Assembly (NCBI RefSeq): GCF_005222805.1
Contig: NZ_STGC01000002.1
Span: 62,001 to 126,000, forward strand
Direction: 5' to 3'
From: Devosia sp. FKR38
Lineage (GTDB): Bacteria > Pseudomonadota > Alphaproteobacteria > Rhizobiales > Devosiaceae
DNA: 64,000 nt
Shown here: positions 46,083 through 56,294 of the stretch, in pieces
Layout of the letters: each line of letters opens with the position of its first letter
Position numbering within the stretch: position 1 is the stretch's first letter
The notes under the pieces: model-generated
Told to the model about the DNA's origin: nothing
The model's input: only the letters and a program-made list of their open reading frames with translations
Databases searched by the model: none
Program-made: the position numbers and the translations under genes

Positions 46083-46949
46083 CTAGTCCCCCAGGGGCTG
46101 GCCGTCTTCGCCATCGCGATTGACGACGAGCTGGTGCTTGATGCGGCGCATGGAGGCGACGGCGGAGGGGCCGAGACGGGTTGCCACGGTCTGGGCCAGC
46201 ACGTCGACAGTGGCGAGAAAGGCGTAGCGGCCCGGGGTGGGGCGCAGGATATCGGTGTTCTCGTGCCAATTGACCGGCAGGAGAATGTCGGACTGCGCCG
46301 AGACCAGCGAGGCCGAGCGGGTGATGACGATGCGGGTCAGGCCATATTCGCCGGCCACGGCCAGGGTCTTGGCGAGCTGAGCATTGTTGCCCGAGAGCGA
46401 GAAGGCGACAATGACGGTGCCCGAGGGCGCAGACGCCGCGCGCATCATCTGCAGCTGGTGATCGTCGGTGGAGGCCACCTTGAGCCCGAGCCGGAACAGG
46501 CGAGCCTCGACCTCGCCCGCCATCATGGACGAGGCGCCGCCCGAGCCGAAGGACAGCACAAAGCTGGATTTGACCAGGCTTTCGGCCGCGCGCTCGACGG
46601 CGGCGAAATCGAGGTGATCAAAGGTTTCGTAGATGATCGACTGAATGCCGTTGACGACGCCCTGGGCAATCTCGTGCACGCTGGACGGACCCGTGGCCGG
46701 CGCGAAATAGCGCTGACCGACAAAGCGGGACTGCGCCAGGCGCACCTTGAAATCGGCATAGCTGTCGCAGCCGAGGCGGCGACAGAAACGGGTGACAGTG
46801 GGCGGGGAGACTTCGGCCTGGGCGGCCAGGTCGACGATGGAGAGCTTGAGGACGGCGTCGACGTCGGCCAGGACGATTTCGGTCAGCGCGCGTTCAGACC
46901 GCGTGAACTCGTTCTTCTCCGTCTGCAACAGGCCAACGATGTCCAGCAT
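46083..46949 (-). CDS. MurR/RpiR-family transcriptional regulator
   Basis: 288 residues from ATG 46949 (AGGAG eight bases upstream); a GTG two codons earlier is too near that site. The N-terminal HTH_6 (about 1-75) has VDLAAQAEVSPPTVTRFCRR, and the C-terminal SIS domain (about 125-250) has VLSFGSGGASSMMAGEVEAR. It senses phosphosugars in this family. Inside the GlcNAc-oligosaccharide operon it probably autoregulates that operon; the palindrome at 52534-52558 is a candidate operator. Confidence 0.92.
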   Translation of the reverse strand: MLDIVGLLQTEKNEFTRSERALTEIVLADVDAVLKLSIVDLAAQAEVSPPTVTRFCRRLGCDSYADFKVRLAQSRFVGQRYFAPATGPSSVHEIAQGVVNGIQSIIYETFDHLDFAAVERAAESLVKSSFVLSFGSGGASSMMAGEVEARLFRLGLKVASTDDHQLQMMRAASAPSGTVIVAFSLSGNNAQLAKTLAVAGEYGLTRIVITRSASLVSAQSDILLPVNWHENTDILRPTPGRYAFLATVDVLAQTVATRLGPSAVASMRRIKHQLVVNRDGEDGQPLGD

Positions 46950-46981
46950 GCCCACATCTCCTCCACCGCGCGGATCGGTGG

Positions 46982-48058
<1,077 letters not shown>

Positions 48059-48118
48059 CGTCGTACTCCGGTCGGCGGGGCTTGATACCCGCGGGCAGGC
48101 ATTGAGGCGTTGGGGGGT

Positions 48119-48144
48119 GGCCGCCGCCCTTGGGAGCGGCGGCC
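48119..48144 (-). promoter_or_regulatory. Intercistronic hairpin after the binding-protein gene
   Basis: GGCCGCCGC (48119-48127) and GCGGCGGCC (48136-48144) form a 9 bp GC stem with no T tract. It lies about 35 bases past the binding-protein stop. Such stems often stabilise the upstream mRNA and give the binding protein more copies than the ATPase. Confidence 0.55.
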
Positions 48145-48176
48145 GAGTGGTCGGGGGAGGTCCCGGCCTGTCAGAC

Positions 48177-49394
48177 TTACTTGTACTGCTCGAGTTCGCC
48201 AGCAGCCTTGGTGAGGGCAGCGGCGGGTTCGGCAGCGCCGGTCACGACGGACTGGACCATTTCGATCATCACGTTCTGCAGGCCAACATAGTCGGTCAGC
48301 AGGGGCTCGGGACCACCGAATTCAATGCCGTCCAGGAAGGGCTTCCAGTAGGGCTTTTCGGCAACCAGTTCGTCGGAGTGGACGGGACGCAGGGGGGTCA
48401 GGCCCTGGCTGACGTCATAGGCCCACTGCTTTTCGGGCGAGGTGATGAACTTGGCGAATTCGATCGCCTTGTCCTCAACACCGGTGCCCTTGAAGACGGC
48501 CAGCGAGTCGGTGATCAGCAGGGTGCCAGGACCCTTGGCATCAGGACCGGTCGGCAGCGGGGCAACGCCCCAGTTCATGCCGGCTTCTTCAGCACGATTG
48601 GCAGCGCCAGCGGAAGCTTCGATCATGGCAACGCCACCGTCGAGCCAGATGGCGCGAACTTCGTTCTGCTCATAGGCGGTCGGGCCTTCTTCGGAGAAGG
48701 GCACGATGTCCTTGAGGGCGGTCAGGGCAGCCAGGTTCTGCGGGCTGTCGAGAACGATATTGCCGTCGGCATCGATGACCTGGCCGCTATTGGTGTAAAC
48801 CCAATGGAGGAACTGGTGCATGGTGTTGTCGAAGGACTTGGCAACCAGGCCATAGCCGGCAGCGTCGGTCTTTTCGGTGATCTGCTTGGCGAAAGCGATC
48901 TTTTCTTCCCAGGTCTTGGGCGGCACTTCCGGATCAAGACCGGCGGCCTTGAACAGGTCCTTGTTCCAGAACAGGGCCTTGGTGGAGAAGGCCACCGGAA
49001 CGCCCCACTGGGTGCCGTCGAAGGTCACGGTCTCGGGAACGAAATTGTAGTAGGCAGCCTTTTCCTCGTCGGTCATCGGCACGGGGACGATGAGGTCGTT
49101 GAGGGCGAACTGCTTGAGCGTGCGCGAGCCGACATAGGCCAGACCAACCGGGGTGCCGGCGGCGGCAAGGGTCGTCACCTTGTCCTGGCACTGACCCCAG
49201 CCCACGACTTCGGGGACGATGGGGTAATCGGGGTTAGCGGCTTCCCACTCCTTGATGTACTCGACGTAGAGCGGATCAACCGTGTCGCCACAGACGATGA
49301 AGCTGATTTCTGCGGCCTGCAATGCGGTTGCCAGGCCGGTGCTGCCGGCCAGGACCGTCAGCGAAGCCAGGAGCAGCTTTTTGGTCGTATTCAT
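48177..49394 (-). CDS. ABC sugar-binding protein (CUT1, GlcNAc-oligosaccharide locus)
   Basis: 405 residues. The signal peptide KLLLASLTVLAGSTGLATAL ends at LQAAE; the mature protein starts ISFIVCGDTVDPLYVEYIKE and has the SBP family 1 pattern, including WGVPVAFSTKALFWNKDLFK and VAMIEASAGAANRAEEAG. It delivers an oligosaccharide to the two permeases encoded just upstream. Chitooligosaccharide or chitobiose is inferred from the GH20 gene, not seen in the protein. Confidence 0.93.
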   Translation of the reverse strand: MNTTKKLLLASLTVLAGSTGLATALQAAEISFIVCGDTVDPLYVEYIKEWEAANPDYPIVPEVVGWGQCQDKVTTLAAAGTPVGLAYVGSRTLKQFALNDLIVPVPMTDEEKAAYYNFVPETVTFDGTQWGVPVAFSTKALFWNKDLFKAAGLDPEVPPKTWEEKIAFAKQITEKTDAAGYGLVAKSFDNTMHQFLHWVYTNSGQVIDADGNIVLDSPQNLAALTALKDIVPFSEEGPTAYEQNEVRAIWLDGGVAMIEASAGAANRAEEAGMNWGVAPLPTGPDAKGPGTLLITDSLAVFKGTGVEDKAIEFAKFITSPEKQWAYDVSQGLTPLRPVHSDELVAEKPYWKPFLDGIEFGGPEPLLTDYVGLQNVMIEMVQSVVTGAAEPAAALTKAAGELEQYK

Positions 49395-49477
49395 TGGTAG
49401 TCTCCCTTGATTTGCGCCCCGAAGAGCGACTTCCCTCTACCGGCAGCCGTGGCCACCAGTCTGGATGCACGAAAGGC

Positions 49478-50416
49478 TTACTGCTTCACGGCACCGGCGG
49501 TGAGACCGGCGACGAGATAGCGCTGCAGGAAGATGATCACGATCATCACCGGCAGGATTCCGACAAATGAGGCTGCCATCAGCTCGTTCCACTGAACCTC
49601 CTGCTTGCCGAAGAAGGCGAACAGCCCGATCGGCAGCGGCATGAATTCGGTCTTGGAGTTGAAGGTCAGCGCGAAGATGAACTGCTGCGCATAGGCGCCG
49701 ATGAAGGTCATGATGGCGACCACCACAATGCCCGGCATGGCCAGCGGCAGGATAACCCGGCGCAGGGTGTAGAGACGGGATGCGCCATCGACCCAGGCGG
49801 CCTCGTCCAGCTCGCGGGGAATGCGCATCATATAGGTGCGCAGCAGCCAGATGGAGGACGGGATGAGGAAGGCGGCGCCGGGCACGATCATGGCCCAATA
49901 GGTGTTGAGCAGGCGCAGCGAGGTCATCAGCCGCAGCAGCGGGATGAGCAGCACGGCGCCCGAGAACATGTTGACCGCCAGAAAGCCACCCAGCAGCAGC
50001 GCCGAGCCGGTGAACTGGAAGCGGGCAAAGGCATAGGCCGCGGGCACCACGATGACGATGACGATCAGCGTCACCACCGAGGAGATGAAGAAGGAATTGA
50101 AGATGTGCATGCCCAGGGCCGGCACCGAGGTCCACATGTTGATGTAGGAGTCGAAAGAGCCGTTCTTGGGGATGAAACTGTAGGGCGTGGAGAACAGCTG
50201 GGCCAAGGGCTTGAGCGAGACCAGGAAGCCTTCGATGAAGGGCGCCAGCACAAAGAACAGGAACACGGCCATGCCGCAGTACATGGCCACCACTTCATAC
50301 CATTTGTAGCGGTCGATCATGGGCTTGGTGGAGCGCGCCTTGATGCGGGCCAGCGGCTTGGCAGGCGTGCGCGTGGCTTCAAGGGCCGGGGCGGCGGTGC
50401 GGGCCAGTTGGCTCAT
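49478..50416 (-). CDS. Carbohydrate ABC permease, MalG type
   Basis: 312 residues, six membrane segments. The EAA coupling motif is ELDEAAWVDGASRLYTLRRV, and the C-terminus FLQRYLVAGLTAGAVKQ is typical of MalG/UgpE. The N-terminal 35 residues are a basic Ala/Pro extension. It starts four bases inside the end of the MalF-type gene (ATGA) and is followed by the binding-protein gene. Confidence 0.93.
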   Translation of the reverse strand: MSQLARTAAPALEATRTPAKPLARIKARSTKPMIDRYKWYEVVAMYCGMAVFLFFVLAPFIEGFLVSLKPLAQLFSTPYSFIPKNGSFDSYINMWTSVPALGMHIFNSFFISSVVTLIVIVIVVPAAYAFARFQFTGSALLLGGFLAVNMFSGAVLLIPLLRLMTSLRLLNTYWAMIVPGAAFLIPSSIWLLRTYMMRIPRELDEAAWVDGASRLYTLRRVILPLAMPGIVVVAIMTFIGAYAQQFIFALTFNSKTEFMPLPIGLFAFFGKQEVQWNELMAASFVGILPVMIVIIFLQRYLVAGLTAGAVKQ

Positions 50417-51300
50417 TTGGCTTCTCCCTGCGACAGTTTCCGGACGGCACGGAAGTAGACGATGCAGAAGATCGACACGAAGATGCAGATGACCACGGCG
50501 CGGGCAGCGCCCTCGCCATATTTGCGGCTGCCAATGGCGGTCTTGTAGGTGTCGATGATCATGGTGGTGGTGGTGTTGGACGGACCACCCTGGGTCAGGA
50601 TCCAGATGATATCGAAGGAATTGAAAGTGGCGATCATGCTGAGCAGGCTCATGGTCAGCAACGCCGGCACCAGCAAGGGCAGCGTGATGCGGCGGAAGCG
50701 GTAGCCGCGGCTGGCGCCATCGGTCCAGGCGGCCTCATAGAGATCCTTGGGGATCGATTGCATGGCGGCCAGCATATAGATGGTGACCATGGGCACGCCG
50801 ATCCACACGTCGGTGACGATGGTGGCCCAGAAGGCCGAGCTGCCCTGCGCCAGGATGGGCCATGGCTTGGAGATGACGCCGAAATTCTGCAGCAGGCCGG
50901 AAATCATGCCGAACTGGCCGTTGTACATCCAGCCCCACATGAAGATGCCGATGGCCATGGGCACGATCCAGGGCGGCATGGTGAGAATGCGGAACACGGT
51001 CTGGCCGGGGATGGCGGCGTTGAGCAGCGTGGCACCCAGCGTGCCGATGATCATCTTGGTGGCCACTGAGAAGAAGGTCCACACAAAGGTGCGCAGGATC
51101 ACCTCGGTGAAATTGCCGGCGGTGAAGATGCGCTGGTAATTGGCCCAGCCGACCCAATCATAGGTGGGGCGCAGGGCGGCATTGGTGAACGACAGGATGA
51201 TGGTGTCGACCAGAGGATAGGCCACGATGATCAGGATGTAGATCAGCGCTGGAGCCAGCAGTGCGAGAGCGAAAAGGACGGCGCTTCTGTTGCTGGTCAT
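50413..51300 (-). CDS. Carbohydrate ABC permease, MalF type
   Basis: 295 residues, six membrane segments. The EAA motif region is DLYEAAWTDGASRGYRFRRI, and LLAPALIYILIIVAYPLVDT opens the protein. Partner of the MalG-type permease. It follows the oxidoreductase gene by 14 bases. Confidence 0.93.
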   Translation of the reverse strand: MTSNRSAVLFALALLAPALIYILIIVAYPLVDTIILSFTNAALRPTYDWVGWANYQRIFTAGNFTEVILRTFVWTFFSVATKMIIGTLGATLLNAAIPGQTVFRILTMPPWIVPMAIGIFMWGWMYNGQFGMISGLLQNFGVISKPWPILAQGSSAFWATIVTDVWIGVPMVTIYMLAAMQSIPKDLYEAAWTDGASRGYRFRRITLPLLVPALLTMSLLSMIATFNSFDIIWILTQGGPSNTTTTMIIDTYKTAIGSRKYGEGAARAVVICIFVSIFCIVYFRAVRKLSQGEAK

Positions 51301-51314
51301 GGGCCTGTTCTCCT

Positions 51315-52469
51315 TCAGCCGGCTCGCCCGAGGGCGCTGTCGAACTGCTGCCAGATGGGGGTCATGTCGATGACGGTCTTGGTGCGCATGGCCTGATCCA
51401 TGGTGAGCGCCAACAGGCCCGCCTCGAGCGCATCGGTGACCGATACCGGCAGCGGCACGCCTTCCAGCACATGCTTGAGGATATCCTCGGCCATCTGCTC
51501 GTCGGCACCATAGTGCTGGCTGAGCTCGCTCATCTTGTAGGTGGTATCGACCAGGCGGTCGGAGGTGCGGCTGTCGGTGACGCGCAGGAAATTGCGGATG
51601 AAGTCACCCTCGGCCATGCCCTTGGCGCCCATCACGGCAAAGCGCCGGAAATCGTCAGGGACATTGAGATTGGTGTGGAAGGTCAGCGCCGCGCCATTTT
51701 CGTACTGCACCATGGCCGTCTGGAAATCGATGATGTCGCCATCGCTGTCGAACACCTTGTCGCTGCCCTGCCAGCCGCTGGGCTTGCGGTGATAGACTTC
51801 CATGTCGTTGATGCCGACATTTTGCGGGGCATTGGCCGGAATGAAGGTGCGGCGCCCGCCGAAGCTGGACACATACTGCGGGCGGCAGCCCATGACGCCA
51901 TTGTAGAGATCGAGATCGTGGCAGCACTTCTCGAGCATGAAACTGCCCGAATAGCGCTCGTAGCGGCGCCAGTCGCGCATGAAGAAGGCGCCATGATAGG
52001 GCGGGATGTGCTCGGAGGCCTCGATGGAGGTGATGTCGCCGAGGTGACCCTCCGCCTGGGCCTTGCGCAGATCGACATAGAGCGGCGCATAGCGCAGCAC
52101 GAGGCCCACCATCACATTGTCTGACCCATACTGAGCAATCAGCTTGGCCAGCGCCATGGTGTCCTCGACCGAGGTGACCACCGGCTTTTCGGTGAAGATC
52201 TTGAGGCCGCGCTCGAGCCCAATGCGGATGTGATCGAGATGGAGGTGATTGGGCGAGCCCACCATCAGCAGGTCGAGAGGCTCGCTGTCGAGCATGGCTT
52301 CAAGCGAGTCGAACTGGGTGCCGACCGAGACGCCATGCTGGGTCGCATAGGGGAGACCGGCCGGCGCCGGATCGACATAACCGGCAATGGAAAAGTCACT
52401 GCGCGCAGCGGAGAACACCCGCGCCAGATAGCCAAGACGATACCCAAGGCCAATAATACCAACCCGCAT
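51315..52469 (-). CDS. Gfo/Idh/MocA-family oxidoreductase
   Basis: 384 residues. The Rossmann motif GIIGLGYRLG starts the protein, and the EKP motif (IFTEKPVVTSVED) sits near 95; the C-terminal domain includes FMLEKCCHDLDLYNG with a histidine in the active-site position. NAD(P)-dependent sugar oxidoreductases of this family often feed oxidative glycoside routes. First gene of the GlcNAc-oligosaccharide operon; no nagA, nagB or kinase gene is in the operon, so it may be part of the catabolic step. Confidence 0.9.
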   Translation of the reverse strand: MRVGIIGLGYRLGYLARVFSAARSDFSIAGYVDPAPAGLPYATQHGVSVGTQFDSLEAMLDSEPLDLLMVGSPNHLHLDHIRIGLERGLKIFTEKPVVTSVEDTMALAKLIAQYGSDNVMVGLVLRYAPLYVDLRKAQAEGHLGDITSIEASEHIPPYHGAFFMRDWRRYERYSGSFMLEKCCHDLDLYNGVMGCRPQYVSSFGGRRTFIPANAPQNVGINDMEVYHRKPSGWQGSDKVFDSDGDIIDFQTAMVQYENGAALTFHTNLNVPDDFRRFAVMGAKGMAEGDFIRNFLRVTDSRTSDRLVDTTYKMSELSQHYGADEQMAEDILKHVLEGVPLPVSVTDALEAGLLALTMDQAMRTKTVIDMTPIWQQFDSALGRAG

Positions 52470-52864
52470 AGTCTCGCCGTCACCCTGTGTCTGGAGCCGC
52501 CAACCTCTGTCGGGTCAGTCGGTGCTTTTTGTAAACGATTTTCAAGATTAGGATCGTTCTGAAAGCAATGTCAACACGAATCCGACACAATAACAATACC
52601 AATATAAGCCACTTTTGCACTTTGCTCAAAGCGGCGCCATTTTGCCAAATTTCTAGGCGTTTCCGGTGGTTTTGGCGCTCTCGCCTTGTGGACAAACCGG
52701 TCAAAAGCGGGCAGCATGTTGCAATTGGTATTCATCTGGCCTCTCCTTTGTCCCTACTGCGGAACGACAACTCTGAAAATCTGAAACAGAGCGATCGCCG
52801 CAGGCGCTGAGCGGGCAGGACGCGGCCAGAGCCAGCAGCGACAAACACATTTTGCGAGTGTCTT
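52470..52864. promoter_or_regulatory. 395-base divergent region, promoter of the GlcNAc-oligosaccharide operon
   Basis: On minus, TTGACA (52569-52574) and TAATCT (52545-52550) are 18 bases apart, a good sigma-70 promoter 76 bases ahead of the 52469 start. AACGAT (52534-52539) and ATCGTT (52553-52558) form a dyad with 13-base spacing across the -10, a likely operator. The remaining bases up to 52864 are AT-richer and hold no ORF I would support. The 5' leader of the plus-strand gene at 52865 lies at the right end. Confidence 0.55.
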
Positions 52865-53341
52865 ATGAGCCGGACGAACCCCTTTCCCAATGATGCCGAC
52901 CGCAGCGCCATCTGGACCATGCTGGTGGAGCGCGACATCGCCGCCTTCGTCGCCGCCGACTGGTCCCAAGTGGATGGCGACTTCATCAAGGAGGGCTTCC
53001 TGGGCATCAATGGCGGCAAGTCGGGCAATCCGGACGATTGGAAAATCAGCTTCCCCACGCTTGAGGCCTATCGCGATGACTGGATCCGCCAGGCGCGCGA
53101 AAGCCAGGCGCTGGAGTATGCCGAGGATGTGCTGGACGGCATTCACCGCGCCACCTCGCTGACCGAGATCGAGATCAAGGGCGACATCGCCATCGCGCAC
53201 AAGAAGTTCGACGGCGAGATTGCGCTCAAGAATGGCAGCAAGGACGTGCTGAAGTGGCAGACGCTGTATTTCTGCCGCAAGGTGGCGGGGACCTGGAAGC
53301 TGACGGGCTTTGCCGGCTACCTGCCCTATCCGATGGGCTGA
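52865..53341 (+). CDS. NTF2-like (SnoaL-type) protein of unknown function
   Basis: 158 residues, no signal peptide. The pattern AIWTMLVERDIAAFVAADWS at the start and KWQTLYFCRKVAGTWKLTGF near the end suggests a cone-shaped NTF2/DUF4440 fold, which covers small enzymes and binding proteins. No catalytic residue can be assigned. Standing alone between the GlcNAc operon and the MFS gene, its context gives no hint. Confidence 0.7.
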   Translation: MSRTNPFPNDADRSAIWTMLVERDIAAFVAADWSQVDGDFIKEGFLGINGGKSGNPDDWKISFPTLEAYRDDWIRQARESQALEYAEDVLDGIHRATSLTEIEIKGDIAIAHKKFDGEIALKNGSKDVLKWQTLYFCRKVAGTWKLTGFAGYLPYPMG

Positions 53342-53424
53342 GCAGCGGCGCAGCGCCCAAGGTCGTCGTGCCCGGGCTTGACCAGAACGGCCCACCCTAG
53401 AGGCAGGGCCCGGCAAGTGAAGAG

Positions 53425-53445
53425 CCCTCGGGTCTAGCCCGAGGG
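53425..53445. repeat. REP-type hairpin
   Basis: CCCTCGGG (53425-53432), five bases, CCCGAGGG (53438-53445), a perfect 8 bp inverted repeat. Upstream at about 53371-53386 is TGCCCGGGCTTGACC, a motif of widespread Hyphomicrobiales repeats. It lies in the 170-base gap before the MFS gene and has no T tract. Confidence 0.5.
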
Positions 53446-53514
53446 TGACGATCGAGGATGGGGCGAGGTGATCTCGCGCCTGCCGATCCTGTTCAGTGGA
53501 TGACCCGAGCAAAG

Positions 53515-54672
53515 ATGTCTTTCTTCACCCCGCAGCGCCTGACCATGCTGGTGTTCTTCCTGCAGCCGATTGCCTTCGGTTCCTGGCTGCCGCGCATTCC
53601 CGATGTGCAGCAGGCGCTGGGTCTGGGCCCATCGGGCCTGGCGCTGGCGCTGCTGGGCCTGCCCTGCGGCACGCTGCTGACGCTGCCCTTTGCCGGGCCA
53701 CTGGTGGGCAGGATCGGGCCGCGTCACGCCATCTTGCTCGGCTTTGTGCTTTATACCTTGGCGGTCAGCCTGCCGGCGCTCGCCCCCGATCCGGCGCTGC
53801 TGTTTGTGGCGCTGATGCTTGCCGGCTCGAGCATTTCCTTTGTCGAACTGGGCCTGAATGTGCAGGCCGATGCTGTTGAGAAGGCCACCGGATCGGTGAT
53901 CATGACCACGTCCCATGGCTGCTGGTCGGTGGGGATCATGGCGGGGAGCCTGGTCGGTTCAGGCCTGGCTGCGCTGGGGCTTTCCGCGCAATGGGCCATT
54001 CCGCTGGTGGGGTTCTGTGTGCTGCCCATTGCGCTACTGGCGGCGACGCGCCTGCCTGTGGCCCCAGCGGCGCCGGCTGCACCCGGTCCGCAGCGATCGG
54101 CCTGGGCGCTGCCCAGCTGGGCCCTGTTGGGCATCTGCTGCTTTGTGTTCGGCATCACCATGACCGAGGGGGCGATGGCGGACTGGTCGGCCATCTTCCT
54201 GCGCGATGCGCTGGGCGCCCATCCTGGCAGTGTTGGCTTGGGCTATGCGGTGTTTGCCGCCATGGTCGCCGCCGGCCGGTTTGGCGGGGACAGGCTGAAA
54301 CGCCGCTTCGGCAGCGTAGTGACTGCCCGCATCTGTGGCACGCTGGCGGTGGTAGGTGCAGCCCTGCTCTATGTCGCGCCGACCACACTCGTGGCGCTGC
54401 TGGGCTTTGGCATCATCGGGCTGGGCGTCTCGGTGGGCTTTCCGCTGGCGGTGACAGCGGCGGCGTCGCTCACCGACCGCAGCGCCTCGGCCAATGTGGC
54501 CATTCTCAGTTTCGTGGCCCTGCTCGGATTCCTCGTCGGGCCACCCATTATCGGCTTTGTCGCCGAACACACCGATATAAGGCTGGGCATTGCGTGCCTG
54601 GTGCCGGTGCTGATCGCCAGCCTGGTGCTCACCGGGCGATTGGCCGAACAAGATCCCGCCATTCGGGCATAG
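53515..54672 (+). CDS. MFS transporter
   Basis: 385 residues from ATG 53515 (an ATG at 53500 adds five residues). Twelve hydrophobic segments, with the loop 2-3 motif FAGPLVGRIGPRHAILLGFV matching the MFS GxLaDrxGrkxxl signature. A Pro/Ala-rich loop (PVAPAAPAAPGPQ) divides the two halves. It starts about 25 bases past the lead REP hairpin; the substrate is unknown. It precedes an M81 peptidase gene by 68 bases and may export or import that pathway's compound. Confidence 0.87.
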   Translation: MSFFTPQRLTMLVFFLQPIAFGSWLPRIPDVQQALGLGPSGLALALLGLPCGTLLTLPFAGPLVGRIGPRHAILLGFVLYTLAVSLPALAPDPALLFVALMLAGSSISFVELGLNVQADAVEKATGSVIMTTSHGCWSVGIMAGSLVGSGLAALGLSAQWAIPLVGFCVLPIALLAATRLPVAPAAPAAPGPQRSAWALPSWALLGICCFVFGITMTEGAMADWSAIFLRDALGAHPGSVGLGYAVFAAMVAAGRFGGDRLKRRFGSVVTARICGTLAVVGAALLYVAPTTLVALLGFGIIGLGVSVGFPLAVTAAASLTDRSASANVAILSFVALLGFLVGPPIIGFVAEHTDIRLGIACLVPVLIASLVLTGRLAEQDPAIRA

Positions 54673-54739
54673 CCCGCATGGCCTTTTCAACCGCAGATCG
54701 CTCCAGAGGAGCGATGTGTCCTACGGAGTGGTTTCAAAG

Positions 54740-56173
54740 ATGCGTATTGCCGTTGCTGGACTGCACACCGAATGCAGCACCTACAATCCCGTGCTGGCCC
54801 GCGAGGCCGATTTCCGCGTGCTGCGTGGCCCCGCCATGCTCAAGGACGGCTATTTCGACTTCCTGACGCATTTTCCGGCCGAGTTCATCACCGTGCTGCA
54901 CGCCCGCGCCATTGCCGGCGGACCGGTGGAACAGGCGCTTTATCTGCGCTGGAAGGCCGAGATCCTGGACGGCATCAAGGCGGCCCTGCCGCTCGACGGC
55001 GTGTATCTGGCCATGCACGGCGCCATGTTCGTGGAGGGCATGCATGATGCCGAGGGCGACTTCATCAGCGCGGTGCGCGCGCTGGTCGGGCCTGATGTGC
55101 TGATTGCTGCCAGCTATGATTTGCATGGCAATGTCAGCCAGACCATCATCGACAGCCTCGACATCTTCTCCACCTATCGCACGGCGCCGCATATCGACGT
55201 GCCCGACACCATGCGCCGGGCAGTGACCATGCTGGTGCGCGCGCTGCGCACGGGCCAGCGCCCGGCCGTGGCCTGGGCGCCCGTGCCGGTGCTGCTGCCG
55301 GGCGAACGCACCAGCACGCAGGACGAGCCGGCGCGCAGCTTCTATAGCCAGATGCAGGCCGTGGAGGACCCCACCGGCATCTGGGACGCCTCGTTTCAGG
55401 TTGGCTATGTCTGGGCCGACGAGCCGCGCGCAACGGCCTGTGCGGTGGTGACCGGCAAGGACCGCAGCGCCATGGAAGCGGCGGCGCGACACCTGGCGCA
55501 GGACTATTGGGACATCCGCGAGCAGTTCGTGTTCGGCACCAAGACAGGCAGTATCGAGGACTGTGTCGACTGGGCCATCGAGGCCGAGACAGCGCCGGTG
55601 GTGCTCGCGGAATCGGGGGACAATCCCACCGGTGGTGGCGTGGGCGACCGCGCCGAAGTGCTGGCCGAGCTGATGGCCAATGATGCCCAGGGCGTGGTGT
55701 TTGCCGGCATTGCCGACAAGCCGGCGACCGACGCGGCCTATGCTGCCGGCGTTGGCGCCACGGTCAGCCTCAGCATTGGCGCGACGCTGGACCCGTCCAG
55801 CACCATGGTGGAAGCCGAGGCGGAGGTGATCTTTCTGCTCGAGACCGAGGATGATCGCCTGCGCGAGGCGGTGGTGCGCATCGGTGGCATCGACCTGGTG
55901 CTGACGGCGCGACGCCGGCCGTTCCACAATCTCGTTGATTTCCACAAGCTCGGGCTCGACCCCAAGGCGGCCAAGATCGTGGTGGTCAAATCCGGCTATC
56001 TGTCGCCAGACCTGGGGCCGATTGCCAATCCCAGCCTGATGGCACTGTCGCCGGGCGTGGTGGATCAGTTTGTCGAGCGGCTGGAGCGCAAGCACAAGAG
56101 CGTGCCGCAGTATCCGTTCGACAAGGATTTTGCCTGGTCGCCGGTGGTCAAGTGGTCCAAGCTGGCGCACTAG
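54740..56173 (+). CDS. M81 family metallopeptidase (MlrC-like), copy 2
   Basis: 477 residues from ATG 54740; an in-frame GTG at 54716 (AGGAG four bases before) would add eight. MRIAVAGLHTECSTYNP opens the family, with the standard metal site ASYDLHGNVSQ and APHIDVPDTMRR, and the MlrC C-terminal domain LAESGDNPTGGGVGD. Compared with copy 1 the metal-site motifs are canonical. The substrate is unknown. It is convergent with the LacI gene across repeat copy 2. Confidence 0.88.
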   Translation: MRIAVAGLHTECSTYNPVLAREADFRVLRGPAMLKDGYFDFLTHFPAEFITVLHARAIAGGPVEQALYLRWKAEILDGIKAALPLDGVYLAMHGAMFVEGMHDAEGDFISAVRALVGPDVLIAASYDLHGNVSQTIIDSLDIFSTYRTAPHIDVPDTMRRAVTMLVRALRTGQRPAVAWAPVPVLLPGERTSTQDEPARSFYSQMQAVEDPTGIWDASFQVGYVWADEPRATACAVVTGKDRSAMEAAARHLAQDYWDIREQFVFGTKTGSIEDCVDWAIEAETAPVVLAESGDNPTGGGVGDRAEVLAELMANDAQGVVFAGIADKPATDAAYAAGVGATVSLSIGATLDPSSTMVEAEAEVIFLLETEDDRLREAVVRIGGIDLVLTARRRPFHNLVDFHKLGLDPKAAKIVVVKSGYLSPDLGPIANPSLMALSPGVVDQFVERLERKHKSVPQYPFDKDFAWSPVVKWSKLAH

Positions 56174-56225
56174 GCTGACACGGCGCCTGTGAGACGATGC
56201 GGGTCGGTGATGTGCACCGGCCCGC

Positions 56226-56294
56226 TCAGAGCCTTGTTTGGTCAGGTTTCCGAACCGCAAGAGTGGTGTCAACTCTTGCTGGAAATGCTTCAGT
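56226..56294. repeat. Intergenic palindromic mosaic repeat, copy 2
   Basis: Shares its core with 32473-32534. GTTTCC (56246-56251) and GGAAAT (56281-56286) enclose GCAAGAGTGG (56257-56266) and CAACTCTTGC (56270-56279). Relative to copy 1 the fifth stem pair changes from A-T to G-C on both sides. The right edge overlaps the last codons of the LacI-family gene. Confidence 0.8.
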
